Shown: positions 8,445 to 16,564, numbered from the stretch's first letter. The stretch is DNA of 64,000 nucleotides from Rhodospirillales bacterium (GCA_023898785.1 CP060239.1:1426001-1490000), one strand, 5' to 3'. Notes: generated from the sequence alone by a model not told the origin. Translations and numbers: made by a program.

Positions 8445-8768
8445 CTACTCCACAGTCTCGCCGGATTTTTTCGCGACGCGGACTTTTTTGCCATCTTTCA
8501 ATGTTTTGTAACCAACGCGGGTGGCTTTACCGGATTTTGGATCGGCAAGGGCCACGTTTGATACGTGAATAGACAGTTCTTTCGACTGAATGCCGCCAGC
8601 AGAAAACTGCGTGGGCTTTGCATGTTTTTTGACAACATTGACGCCCTGAACAATCACGCGGCGCTCTGTCGGCATGACCTTCAGAACTTCACCTTTGGCG
8701 CCTTTGTCTTTGCCGGTGAGGACAATGACAGAATCGCCTTTTTTGATTTTGAGTTTCGCACTTGCCAT
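8445..8768 (-). CDS. rplX: 50S ribosomal protein L24
   Basis: Assembly-initiator protein of the 50S subunit. The 107-aa protein has a KOW motif near the N-terminus (KIKKGDSVIVLTGKDKGAKG) and the GVNVVKKHAKPTQ segment. It follows rplN with one base between them, implying translational coupling. Confidence 0.96.
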   Translation of the reverse strand: MASAKLKIKKGDSVIVLTGKDKGAKGEVLKVMPTERRVIVQGVNVVKKHAKPTQFSAGGIQSKELSIHVSNVALADPKSGKATRVGYKTLKDGKKVRVAKKSGETVE

Positions 8769-8769
8769 T

Positions 8770-9138
8770 TTAAAGCACCTCGCCAGCCAGAGAGATAATT
8801 TTCATGAAGCCCTTGGCGCGCAGTTCACGCGTTACGGGGCCAAAAATCCGTGTACCGACCGGCTCATTGTTATTATTGATGAGCACGCAGGCATTGGTGT
8901 CGAAACTGATTGTTTCGCCATAGGCGCGGTTAAGACCTTTTTTGGTACGCACAATGACAGCGCGCTGCACATTACCTTTTTGCACACGTCCACGAGGAAT
9001 GGCTTCCTTAACGGAAACGATCACAATGTCGCCAACACTTGCCGTGCGGCGCTTGGAACCACCGAGGACTTTAATGCACTGCACCTGGCGGGCACCAGAG
9101 TTATCGGCTACTTCCATTCTGGATTGCATCTGAATCAT
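8770..9138 (-). CDS. rplN: 50S ribosomal protein L14
   Basis: 50S protein that forms intersubunit bridges and is a site of ribosome silencing factors in other bacteria. It is 122 aa, the universal length; the start MIQMQSRMEVADNSGARQVQ and the C-terminal RELRAKGFMKIISLAGEVL are textbook L14. It starts 2 bp after the rpsQ stop. Confidence 0.97.
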   Translation of the reverse strand: MIQMQSRMEVADNSGARQVQCIKVLGGSKRRTASVGDIVIVSVKEAIPRGRVQKGNVQRAVIVRTKKGLNRAYGETISFDTNACVLINNNNEPVGTRIFGPVTRELRAKGFMKIISLAGEVL

Positions 9139-9140
9139 GA

Positions 9141-9533
9141 CTACTTATCTCCCTCTTTTGGGCCCTTCTTCTTTGCGGTTGTCTTTTTAGCAGCTGGCTT
9201 CTTAGCGGCGGGCTTCTTTTCTGCTTTTTTAGTCTCTTCCTTCTTAGGATCGGCTTTTTTAGAAGCAGGCTTCTTTTCTTCTTTCTTCGGCGCAGCAGCG
9301 GCATCGCCGGTGAAAAGTGTCCAGGTCTTGCGCTTGGAAATCGGGGCACATTCGATGATCTGAACACGATCGCCAACTTTTACAGCGTTGCTTTCATCAT
9401 GCGCGGCATATTTGTCGGTTTTTTTAATGTATTTTTTGTAGAGCGGGTGCATGAAACGGCGTTCGACCAAAACCGTAATGGTCTTGTCCATTTTGTCGCT
9501 TACTACTTCACCTTCCAGAATACGTTTTGGCAT
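9141..9533 (-). CDS. rpsQ: 30S ribosomal protein S17 with Lys/Ala/Glu-rich C-terminal tail
   Basis: The S17 core (residues 1-77, including DKTITVLVERRFMHPLYKKY and the CAPISKRKTW region) is normal, but about 53 further residues of low-complexity Lys/Ala/Pro/Glu follow, against a usual total near 80-90 aa. The tail contains KKADPKKE and KKPAAKKPAAKK blocks, matching the N-terminal extension of L30 at both protein and DNA level. It is in frame with no stop between, so it is part of the protein. Possible roles are rRNA contact or subunit stabilisation (inference). Confidence 0.94.
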   Translation of the reverse strand: MPKRILEGEVVSDKMDKTITVLVERRFMHPLYKKYIKKTDKYAAHDESNAVKVGDRVQIIECAPISKRKTWTLFTGDAAAAPKKEEKKPASKKADPKKEETKKAEKKPAAKKPAAKKTTAKKKGPKEGDK

Positions 9534-9547
9534 TTTCTTCGTTTCCT

Positions 9548-9802
9548 TTATGCGGCTTTTTCTTTAGACGCTTTTGCCTTCTTTTTGGCGGATGCCTTTT
9601 GGGCGGCGGCCTTTTCTTCGGGCTTTGCGTTCATAAATGTTTTGATCCGCGCAATTGTGCGGCGGGTCTTACGGATCTCGGATGTGTTTTCAAAAGCGCC
9701 GTTGGCTTTTTGAAAGCGCTGGTTGAACTGCGCTTTCTTATTTTCCAGCAAGAGCTTTTTCAGCTCATCTGGCGTTTTTGTTTTCAGGTCTTCAGCTTTC
9801 AT
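9548..9802 (-). CDS. rpmC: 50S ribosomal protein L29 with Ala/Lys tail
   Basis: Lies at the peptide exit tunnel near L23. The helical core (residues 1-58: MKAEDLKTKTPDELKKLL then the RFQKANGAFENTSEIRKTRRTIARIKT-type helix) is followed by about 26 residues rich in Ala, Lys and Glu, giving 84 aa rather than about 65. The tail is of the same style as those on S17 and L30. It begins 1 bp after rplP. Confidence 0.95.
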   Translation of the reverse strand: MKAEDLKTKTPDELKKLLLENKKAQFNQRFQKANGAFENTSEIRKTRRTIARIKTFMNAKPEEKAAAQKASAKKKAKASKEKAA

Positions 9803-9803
9803 C

Positions 9804-10232
9804 TTATGCGGCCTCCTGGTTTACACCCACGCGGGTGATGAATTTTGTTTTCACAGGCAGCTTCATTGCGGCCAAAGCCAGAGCCTCACGCGCAACATCT
9901 TGCGTCACACCGTCAAGTTCAAACATAATGCGCCCAGGCTTAACACGCGCAGCCCAGTATTCAGGAGAGCCTTTACCTTTACCCTGACGAACCTCGAGAG
10001 GTTTTGCTGTTACGGGCACATCGGGGAAGATACGAATCCATACTTTTCCCTGACGTTTCATATGACGGGTAATTGCACGGCGCGCTGCTTCGATCTGGCG
10101 GGCCGTTATGCGATCGGGTGACAGGGCCTTCAAACCGTAGGCGCCGAATGCCAATGAATATCCACCTTTAGCATCTCCATGAATGCGGCCTTTGTGCTGC
10201 TTGCGGTGTTTAAACTTTTTAGGTGAGAGCAT
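9804..10232 (-). CDS. rplP: 50S ribosomal protein L16
   Basis: 50S protein near the A-site finger. 142 aa with the N-terminus MLSPKKFKHRKQHKGRI, the GYSLAFGAYGLKAL segment and the RQGKGKGSPEYWAARVKPG signature. A 187-bp gap separates it from the upstream rpsC, much larger than elsewhere in the operon, and that gap contains a good promoter match. Confidence 0.97.
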   Translation of the reverse strand: MLSPKKFKHRKQHKGRIHGDAKGGYSLAFGAYGLKALSPDRITARQIEAARRAITRHMKRQGKVWIRIFPDVPVTAKPLEVRQGKGKGSPEYWAARVKPGRIMFELDGVTQDVAREALALAAMKLPVKTKFITRVGVNQEAA

Positions 10233-10368
10233 CGCTCTGGTTCCTTATTTTCTTAGGCAAAACACGCAAAAAGATCAATCACATGGACTTTTCTTACTTC
10301 GTAAGAGAGTTCCCATATGGACGCTTTATCTTTCGGCGTTTTCGCAGCGTTCAATTAGATTCTGGCGC

Positions 10369-10397
10369 TTTATATCCTGCCTACCATCAAGTTGCAA
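10369..10397 (-). promoter_or_regulatory. Possible internal promoter upstream of rplP
   Basis: Minus-strand TTGCAA, 17-bp spacer, TATAAA, located in the unusually long rpsC-rplP gap. It would allow separate transcription of rplP-rpmC-rpsQ and the spc genes. A short hairpin (CTTAC TTC GTAAG-like) lies between it and rplP. Consensus match only. Confidence 0.5.
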
Positions 10398-10419
10398 GAA
10401 AAAACTTGCCAAAACAAAG

Positions 10420-11103
10420 TTAGTTTCTCGGCGCACCGCCCTGAGCTTCAAGACGCTTGTCGCGGCCCATTGGATCGTGTTCCATGATATCGCCTTTATA
10501 GAGCCAGATTTTTACGCCGATAATTCCATAGGTTGTCAGCGCCTCGGCTGTTCCATAATCCAGATCAGCGCGCAGTGTGTGCAGCGGCACACGGCCTTCG
10601 CGATACCATTCGGTCCGGGCAATGTCAGCGCCGCCGAGGCGACCGGATACGTTAATGCGGATACCGCCTGCGCCCAAACGCATGGCGCTTTGGACAGCGC
10701 GCTTCATGGCGCGGCGGAAGGATACGCGGCGCTCAAGCTGCTGGGCAACGCCTTCGGCGGCCAGTTGTGCATCGAGCTCGGGCTTGCGTACTTCAACGAT
10801 GTTCAAGGACACGTCGCCGCCTGCGCGAGCAGCGAGTTGGCTGCGCAGTTTTTCAATGTCCGCACCTTTTTTGCCGATAATCACGCCGGGGCGCGCCGTG
10901 TGAACGGTTACTTTGGTGTTTTTTGCCGCGCGCTCGACAATCACTTTCGAGATCCCGGCGGCCTTGAGATGCTCAAGGATGTATTCGCGGAGTTTAAGAT
11001 CCTCAACCAGCTTTTCGGCATAGTCGCGGTTCGCATACCAGCGGCTGTCCCATGTGCGGTTTATCCCTACGCGCAGTCCAATTGGATTAACTTTCTGTCC
11101 CAT
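10420..11103 (-). CDS. rpsC: 30S ribosomal protein S3
   Basis: Part of the mRNA entry channel and its helicase activity. The 227-aa protein starts MGQKVNPIGLRVGINRTWDS and has the KH motif PGVIIGKKGADIEKLR (around residue 63-78) and the C-terminal domain with GRLGGADIARTEWYREGRVP. Normal length. An unknown 98-aa gene, not rplV, lies directly upstream (19-bp gap). Confidence 0.97.
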   Translation of the reverse strand: MGQKVNPIGLRVGINRTWDSRWYANRDYAEKLVEDLKLREYILEHLKAAGISKVIVERAAKNTKVTVHTARPGVIIGKKGADIEKLRSQLAARAGGDVSLNIVEVRKPELDAQLAAEGVAQQLERRVSFRRAMKRAVQSAMRLGAGGIRINVSGRLGGADIARTEWYREGRVPLHTLRADLDYGTAEALTTYGIIGVKIWLYKGDIMEHDPMGRDKRLEAQGGAPRN

Positions 11104-11122
11104 GTTTTCTCCTATATCGCTA

Positions 11123-11419
11123 TTATAATTCCGTGCCCGCAGGCTGTTGTTCTACTCTTATAAAATTACCGTCTTTGTTCTGTATCATATGACCGTTCAC
11201 GCCATTTAAAATTTCTTCGCTGGTTGCCAAAACTTCGCTTCCGTCTATGAGAGAAACGGGAGCGGAGCTTGCAACAAGTTTCCAGACATCACCGTACACC
11301 CTCTCTTTTGTTTCAGCCTCTCCTAACCTTATAAGTTCGTCAATTCCCGCAACAGGGATGTCTACGAAGAATTCGTCCGATTTTCCATGTTTTCGAAATG
11401 AAATTTTTAACTCAGACAT
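11123..11419 (-). CDS. Unknown 98-aa protein inserted between rplV and rpsC
   Basis: Not recognised. A mildly acidic, soluble protein starting MSELKISFRKHGKSDEFFVD, with alternating hydrophobic residues suggesting beta strands in the first 25 residues, an Ala/Glu-rich helix region in the middle and no signal peptide or cysteine. A perfect AAGGAG lies 7 nt before the ATG. The gene fits snugly between rplV and rpsC on the operon strand, but its coding sequence looks visibly more AT-rich than its ribosomal neighbours, which suggests later insertion. Being in this operon it should be co-expressed with ribosomal proteins (inference). Confidence 0.8.
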   Translation of the reverse strand: MSELKISFRKHGKSDEFFVDIPVAGIDELIRLGEAETKERVYGDVWKLVASSAPVSLIDGSEVLATSEEILNGVNGHMIQNKDGNFIRVEQQPAGTEL

Positions 11420-11457
11420 TCTTTACTCCTTGTTACGCAGTTTAACCCCTTTTAAGT

Positions 11458-11835
11458 CTATGCCTCTTCTGTTTCGCGCACGACAATCATCATGTTTGAG
11501 AATTTTTTCTCAATGCGTGCGGCGCGGCCACGGGCGCGGGCGCGGAAACGCTTCATTTTCAGTGTTTTACCGACGCTGGCTTCGGCTACGACCAGACGAT
11601 CAACATCCAGACCGTGGTTGTTTTCCGCATTGGCGATTGCCGATTGCAACAGCTTGCGCACGTCGCCAGCCATGCGGCGATTGGAAAATTCCAGATCGAT
11701 CAAAGCGCGACCGGCATTCTTGCCACGGATGGTTTGTGCAATCAGGTTGAGCTTTTGCGGCGAAGTCTGAAAATACTTCCCGTAAGCCATCGCTTCATTA
11801 TCTTTAACGCGGCGTGCGTTTTTATCCTGTCCCAT
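11458..11835 (-). CDS. rplV: 50S ribosomal protein L22
   Basis: Lines the nascent-peptide exit tunnel with its long hairpin. 125 aa, with a short N-terminal extension (MGQDKNARRVKDNEA) before the usual MAYGKYFQTSPQKLN. The C-terminal hairpin region RFRARARGRAARIEKKFSNMMIVV is typical. AAGGACA precedes the first ATG, so the longer form is likely the true one; the internal Met at residue 16 is an alternative start. Confidence 0.95.
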   Translation of the reverse strand: MGQDKNARRVKDNEAMAYGKYFQTSPQKLNLIAQTIRGKNAGRALIDLEFSNRRMAGDVRKLLQSAIANAENNHGLDVDRLVVAEASVGKTLKMKRFRARARGRAARIEKKFSNMMIVVRETEEA

Positions 11836-11840
11836 TGTCC

Positions 11841-12119
11841 TTAACCTTTCTTGGCTTTCTTGTCTGCGCCGTGACCGTGATATGTACGGGTCGGTGCGAA
11901 TTCACCCAATTTATGACCGATCATCTGGTCGCTGATCACAACCGGAATGAACTTTTTGCCGTTGTGAACGCCGAATGTCAGGCCGACAAAGTTCGGCAAA
12001 ATTGTGCTGCGGCGTGACCAAGTTTTGATCACCGTGTTTTTGCCGGCATTGCGAGCTTCCTCGACTTTTTTGAGGATGCTTTTTTCAACAAACGGGCCTT
12101 TCCATACACTGCGTGCCAT
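11841..12119 (-). CDS. rpsS: 30S ribosomal protein S19
   Basis: 30S head protein contacting S13 and the A-site finger. It is 92 aa, the universal size, with ARSVWKGPFVEKSILKK at the N-terminus and GHKLGEFAPTRTYHGH in the conserved block. It sits between rplB (13 bp) and rplV (5 bp). Confidence 0.97.
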   Translation of the reverse strand: MARSVWKGPFVEKSILKKVEEARNAGKNTVIKTWSRRSTILPNFVGLTFGVHNGKKFIPVVISDQMIGHKLGEFAPTRTYHGHGADKKAKKG

Positions 12120-12132
12120 GTCCTAGTTCTCC

Positions 12133-12957
12133 TTATTTCTTACGTCGGCGGATAATGTATTTATCCGTCGCTTTGTTCTTGCGTGTTTTATACCCTTTGG
12201 TCGGTACGCCCCACGGCGTCACAGGGTGACGACCACCGGATGTGCGGCCTTCACCACCACCATGCGGGTGATCAACCGGGTTCATCACAACGCCGCGAAC
12301 ATGCGGGCGTTTGCCTTTCCAGCGCTGACGACCGGCTTTACCGTCGTTGGTGTTCATATGATCGGGGTTGGATACAGCGCCAACAACGGCGATACAGTCG
12401 CCACGAACCACGCGCAGTTCGCCGGAGGAAAGTTTTACCTGCGCATAGCCCTGATCACGCCCGACGAGCTGGGCGAATGTTCCGGCAGAGCGGATCATCT
12501 GTGCACCTTTGCCGGGCTTCATTTCGATGTTGTGAATGATGGTTCCCACAGGCATGCGGCGCAAGGGCATCGCATTGCCGGGTTTTACATCCACTTTTTC
12601 ACCGGCGATGATTTTATCACCGACATTGAGACGCTGTGGAGCAACGATGTAGCGTTTTTCCCCATCTGCATATGTGATCAGAGCGATAAAGGCTGTGCGG
12701 TTCGGGTCATATTCGAGGCGCTCGACTGTACCTTCGATGTCCCATTTGTCGCGCTTCCAGTCGATCATGCGGTAGCGGCGCTTGTGGCCTCCGCCGATGT
12801 GGCGGGAGGTAATGCGGCCTGCATTGTTGCGCCCGCCGGTCTTGGTCAAACCTTCGGTGAGGGTCTTTTCCGGCTTGCCCTTATACAGATCCTTGCGGTC
12901 AATTTGCACCAACTGGCGCTGACCTGGCGATGTGGGGTTATACTTCTTTAATGCCAT
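12133..12957 (-). CDS. rplB: 50S ribosomal protein L2
   Basis: Universal 50S protein needed for subunit joining and peptidyl transferase function. 274 aa. The conserved segments GRNNAGRITSRHIGGGHKRR and HPHGGGEGRTSGGRHPVTPWG are intact, including the His in GGGHK and the HPHGGGEG motif. It is separated from rplW by a 68-aa unknown gene. Confidence 0.98.
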   Translation of the reverse strand: MALKKYNPTSPGQRQLVQIDRKDLYKGKPEKTLTEGLTKTGGRNNAGRITSRHIGGGHKRRYRMIDWKRDKWDIEGTVERLEYDPNRTAFIALITYADGEKRYIVAPQRLNVGDKIIAGEKVDVKPGNAMPLRRMPVGTIIHNIEMKPGKGAQMIRSAGTFAQLVGRDQGYAQVKLSSGELRVVRGDCIAVVGAVSNPDHMNTNDGKAGRQRWKGKRPHVRGVVMNPVDHPHGGGEGRTSGGRHPVTPWGVPTKGYKTRKNKATDKYIIRRRKK

Positions 12958-13020
12958 TTTCTTCTTCCTTTATTCACCCGTTCTCGGCGGGCCACCATAG
13001 TTAAAATTCCTTATCAGAGG

Positions 13021-13227
13021 CTAAAGCCCAAAATGACTTTCGTAGTCTTGTTGTACCTCTCCTAAAAGACAGCACTCTACCGGACCCTCACCTTGCCGCG
13101 CATCTCTCGTAGCGGCAGCTACAAGACTGTCTGTAATGCCGAGTCCTTCACCACGCGCCGCATCATTTTGGATATCTCTCAATGCCAGCTGTTCTGCTGT
13201 TTTTCTTGCTGCTTTAACAAAACTCAT
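13021..13227 (-). CDS. Unknown 68-aa protein inserted between rplW and rplB
   Basis: Not recognised. The protein starts MSFVKAARKTAEQLALRDIQ and has an amphipathic, probably helical N-terminal half, followed by GEGLGITDSLVAAATRDARQ and a C-terminal piece with adjacent cysteines (VECCLLGEVQ). There is no signal peptide or membrane segment. AAAGGAG lies at good spacing before the ATG, and the gene runs in operon direction with a 21-bp gap to rplW and 63 bp to rplB. One of several small unknown genes in this ribosomal cluster. Confidence 0.75.
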   Translation of the reverse strand: MSFVKAARKTAEQLALRDIQNDAARGEGLGITDSLVAAATRDARQGEGPVECCLLGEVQQDYESHFGL

Positions 13228-13248
13228 CTTTTTTCTCCTTTACTCAGT

Positions 13249-13563
13249 TTAAACTCCGGTGCCTGTATCAATTGTCTGGCCATCTTCCAAGGTTACAATC
13301 GCTTTTTTGAAATCGGAGCGCTTGCCCATGATGCCTTTAAAGCGTTTGGTCTTACCCTTTTGAATGAGCGTATTGACAGCCTTGACCTTGACATCGAAGA
13401 GGGCTTCGACCGCTTCTTTGATTTCAGGCTTGGTTGCGTCTTTGGCGACTTTAAATGTCACCTGACCGTGCTCGGAACCCATTGTCGCTTTTTCCGTGAT
13501 ATGCGGCGCGATAACGGTGTTGTAGTTCTTGACGGTCGCTTCTTGTTTTTTTGCTTTTGCCAT
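13249..13563 (-). CDS. rplW: 50S ribosomal protein L23
   Basis: Exit-tunnel protein that docks trigger factor and SRP. 104 aa with the N-terminal VIAPHITEKATMGSEHG, the ALFDVKVKAVNTLIQKGKTKR segment and a C-terminal GKRSDFKKAIVTL. Normal for the family. It lies 4 bp after rplD. Confidence 0.97.
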   Translation of the reverse strand: MAKAKKQEATVKNYNTVIAPHITEKATMGSEHGQVTFKVAKDATKPEIKEAVEALFDVKVKAVNTLIQKGKTKRFKGIMGKRSDFKKAIVTLEDGQTIDTGTGV

Positions 13564-13567
13564 GGCC

Positions 13568-14191
13568 TTAACCTTTCAATTTCTCTGTGATGTCCTTGAC
13601 GGCATCTTTTGTCAGCACCAGAACATCGCGGCGCAGGATGTCGTAAACATTTGCACCAGCGCTTGGCAATACATCTATGCGCGGCAGGTTGGCGGTGGCG
13701 CGGGCGAAATTGACGTCCACTTCCTTGCCGCCAACGATCAAGGCGTTGTCCAGTTCGAGCTTTTTCAGTGCTGCAGCCATCGGCTTGGTTTTGTGATCCT
13801 TGGCTTTGGCTTCATCCAGGATGATCAGCTTGCCTTGGGCAGCCTTGCTTGAAAGTGCTGATTTCATTGCCAATTGACGAATTTTCTTCGGCAATTGGAT
13901 CGCGTGTGAGCGAACAACCGGACCATGGACAACAGCGCCGCCACGGTCGATATTGCGCTTCAGGTCGCCTGCGCGGGCACGGCCTGTGCCTTTTTGGCTC
14001 CAGGGTTTTTTACCGGTGCCGGACACTTCACAACGTGTTTTGGCTTTGTGATTGCCAGAGCGGCGCGCCGCCAGTTGGTAATTCACCATCTGGTGCAAAA
14101 TGTCCTGACGGACTTCGGCGCCAAAGATGTCTTTATCAAGCGTAATTTCGCCTGAAGCTTTACCATCCAATGTTTTGACTGCGATTTTCAT
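13568..14191 (-). CDS. rplD: 50S ribosomal protein L4
   Basis: Exit-tunnel constriction protein and, in E. coli, the S10-operon autoregulator. 207 aa. The extended loop SGTGKKPWSQKGTGRARAGD that reaches into the tunnel and the RSHAIQLPKKIRQLAMKSALS segment are present. It starts 3 bp after rplC, indicating coupling. Confidence 0.97.
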   Translation of the reverse strand: MKIAVKTLDGKASGEITLDKDIFGAEVRQDILHQMVNYQLAARRSGNHKAKTRCEVSGTGKKPWSQKGTGRARAGDLKRNIDRGGAVVHGPVVRSHAIQLPKKIRQLAMKSALSSKAAQGKLIILDEAKAKDHKTKPMAAALKKLELDNALIVGGKEVDVNFARATANLPRIDVLPSAGANVYDILRRDVLVLTKDAVKDITEKLKG

Positions 14192-14194
14192 CTC

Positions 14195-14965
14195 TTAGTC
14201 TTCCTTCTTTTCTGAAGTTTCTTCAGTTTTTGTTTCTTCAGCCGGAGCTTCTTCTTTAGCAGCTTGAGGCTTGGCAGTTTCTTTCAAACCGGCGGGAAAC
14301 GGTGCGTCTTTATGCGCAGGCTTCTTAACCGCATCATTGATCAGAACCCATCCCTGTTTTGCGCCGGGGACTGCGCCCTTAACCAAAATCAAACCGTCTT
14401 CTTCATCAACAGCAACGATTTGCAGATTTTGTGTTGTCACGCGTTCATCGCCAAGGTGACCGGCCATTTTCTTGCCTTTAAAGACCCGGCCCGGTTCCTG
14501 ACACTGGCCGGTTGAGCCGTGCGCACGGTGGGAAACCGACACGCCGTGCGAAGCCCGCAGACCGCCGAAGTTGTGGCGCTTCATCCCGCCGGCGAAGCCT
14601 TTACCCTTGGACGTTGCCGTGACATCAACAAACTGACCGGAGACAAAGTGGTTCACGCTGAGCTGCGCGCCGATTTCGAGGAGGTTCTCATTGGCAACGC
14701 GGAATTCCACGACTTTTTTCTTTGGCTCGATTTTTGCCTTGGCAAACACACCACGATTGGCCTTGGATGTCCGCTTGATCTTGGCTTTACCCGCACCGAG
14801 CGCGACAGCGCTATAGCCGTCTTTTTCTTCGGTGCGCACGCCTACAACCTGACACTCATCGAGCTTTAATACTGTTACAGGCACATGACGGCCATCCTCG
14901 TCAAAAATGCGAGTCATGCCTTCCTTACGTGCAATCAGTCCTGTTCTTTGTCTTTCAACACTCAT
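14195..14965 (-). CDS. rplC: 50S ribosomal protein L3 with acidic C-terminal tail
   Basis: Early-assembly 50S protein reaching the peptidyl transferase centre. The core (residues 1-211) has the signature GKGFAGGMKRHNFGGLRASHG, including the Gln of the SHRAHGSTGQCQEPGRVFKG block that is methylated in E. coli. An additional tail of about 45 residues follows, rich in Glu, Lys, Ala and Thr and ending EETSEKKED, giving 256 aa against about 210. Unlike the tails on L30 and S17 it is net acidic toward the end. Confidence 0.96.
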   Translation of the reverse strand: MSVERQRTGLIARKEGMTRIFDEDGRHVPVTVLKLDECQVVGVRTEEKDGYSAVALGAGKAKIKRTSKANRGVFAKAKIEPKKKVVEFRVANENLLEIGAQLSVNHFVSGQFVDVTATSKGKGFAGGMKRHNFGGLRASHGVSVSHRAHGSTGQCQEPGRVFKGKKMAGHLGDERVTTQNLQIVAVDEEDGLILVKGAVPGAKQGWVLINDAVKKPAHKDAPFPAGLKETAKPQAAKEEAPAEETKTEETSEKKED

Positions 14966-15028
14966 TTTCTTTTCCTTCCCAGAGGTTGGCCTTAAGTAAC
15001 CAACGTAGAGTCAAAACAATCCATTATT

Positions 15029-15355
15029 TTAAGCGGCTTGCATCTGGCCAATCTTGATTTCAACGTCCACGCCTGCGGGCAAATCAAGCTTCATCAAAGC
15101 GTCGATTGTCTGCGGAGTGGGGTCAATTACATCTAAAAGTCTTTTGTGAGTCCGCATTTCGAACTGCTCTTGCGAGTTTTTGTTCACGTGCGGAGAGCGA
15201 ATGACAGAAAACTTTGTAATACGGTTGGGCAAAGGCACCGGACCACGTACAGAAGCGCCGGTGCGCTTTGCGGTGTTCAGGATCTCGCTGCTGGCGGTAT
15301 CCAGAATGCGATGATCAAATGCCTTTAATGTGATCCGAATGCTTTGCGCGTCCAT
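15029..15355 (-). CDS. rpsJ: 30S ribosomal protein S10
   Basis: 30S head protein, also a partner of NusB and NusG in antitermination. It is 108 aa with the typical QSIRITLKAFDHRILD start and the PLPNRITKFSVIRSPHVNK loop. Here it follows tuf by 30 bp without an obvious terminator, so the str and S10 operons may be read as one transcript. Confidence 0.97.
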   Translation of the reverse strand: MDAQSIRITLKAFDHRILDTASSEILNTAKRTGASVRGPVPLPNRITKFSVIRSPHVNKNSQEQFEMRTHKRLLDVIDPTPQTIDALMKLDLPAGVDVEIKIGQMQAA

Positions 15356-15385
15356 AACTTTGTTTCCTTCTTACGCTTTAATCAC

Positions 15386-16564
15386 TTACTCGACGATTTT
15401 GGAGACGACGCCGGCACCGACGGTGCGGCCGCCTTCGCGGATTGCAAAGCGCAGACCTTCGCTCATCGCGACAGGCGCGATCAGCTCGACTTCCATACCG
15501 TTGATGTTATCGCCGGGCATCACCATCTCGGTGCCGCTTGGCAACGTCACTTCACCGGTCACGTCCGTCGTTCTGAAGTAGAACTGCGGGCGATACTTCG
15601 TAAAGAATGGTGTGTGACGACCGCCTTCATCCTTCGACAGAATGTAGGCTTCGGCCATGAATTTCTTGTGCGGCGTGATCGAGCCGGGCTTACACAAAAC
15701 CTGACCGCGCTCAACTTCCTCACGCTTGGTCCCGCGCAGCAAGACACCAACATTGTCACCGGCTTCGCCGCGATCAAGCAGCTTGCGGAACATTTCAACG
15801 CCCGTGCAGACAGTCTTTTGCGTGTCGCGGATACCAACGATTTCAATCTCGTCGTTCACATTGATCACGCCTTGCTCAATACGACCCGTAACAACCGTTC
15901 CACGGCCGGAAATCGAGAATACGTCTTCAACAGGCATCAGGAAGTCTTTGTCAATTTCACGCGCAGGTGTCGGAATATATTCATCGACAGCCTTGAGCAG
16001 CTCAACAATCGAATTCTCACCAATCTCAGGATCGCGCCCTTCCACAGCAGCCAAAGCCGAGCCTTTGATAATCGGAATTTCATCGCCGGGGAATTCATAG
16101 GAAGAGAGCAATTCACGCACTTCCATCTCAACCAGCTCCAGCAATTCTTCATCGTCAACCTGGTCGACCTTGTTCAGGTACACCACCAGAGCAGGAACGC
16201 CCACCTGACGCGCCAGCAAGATGTGCTCACGGGTCTGCGGCATCGGACCGTCAGCCGCGTTCACAACCAAAATCGCACCGTCCATCTGCGCCGCACCCGT
16301 GATCATGTTCTTCACATAGTCCGCGTGGCCCGGGCAGTCCACATGCGCATAGTGGCGCTTGTCCGTCTCGTACTCAACATGAGCCGTCGAAATCGTGATC
16401 CCGCGCGCTTTTTCCTCAGGCGCCTTGTCGATCTTGTCAACGCTCTCACCATTGCCATACTTCTTCGCAATCGCCGCCGTCAGCGTCGTCTTACCATGGT
16501 CAACGTGACCAATCGTACCAATATTCGCATGCGGCTTGTTTCTTTCAAATTTTTCCTTGCTCAT
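15386..16564 (-). CDS. tuf: Elongation factor Tu
   Basis: GTPase that brings aminoacyl-tRNA to the ribosome. 392 aa with G1 GHVDHGKTTLTAA, G2 GITIST, G3 DCPGHADY, and G4 NKVD, followed by the two beta-barrel domains ending VGAGVVSKIVE. This is the only tuf copy in the window. It follows fusA by 69 bp and precedes rpsJ. Confidence 0.98.
   Translation of the reverse strand: MSKEKFERNKPHANIGTIGHVDHGKTTLTAAIAKKYGNGESVDKIDKAPEEKARGITISTAHVEYETDKRHYAHVDCPGHADYVKNMITGAAQMDGAILVVNAADGPMPQTREHILLARQVGVPALVVYLNKVDQVDDEELLELVEMEVRELLSSYEFPGDEIPIIKGSALAAVEGRDPEIGENSIVELLKAVDEYIPTPAREIDKDFLMPVEDVFSISGRGTVVTGRIEQGVINVNDEIEIVGIRDTQKTVCTGVEMFRKLLDRGEAGDNVGVLLRGTKREEVERGQVLCKPGSITPHKKFMAEAYILSKDEGGRHTPFFTKYRPQFYFRTTDVTGEVTLPSGTEMVMPGDNINGMEVELIAPVAMSEGLRFAIREGGRTVGAGVVSKIVE

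Noticed and set aside
7795..8511. 238-codon plus-strand frame
   Set aside because: Antisense to rplE/rpsN/rplX; three conserved genes on the opposite strand explain it.
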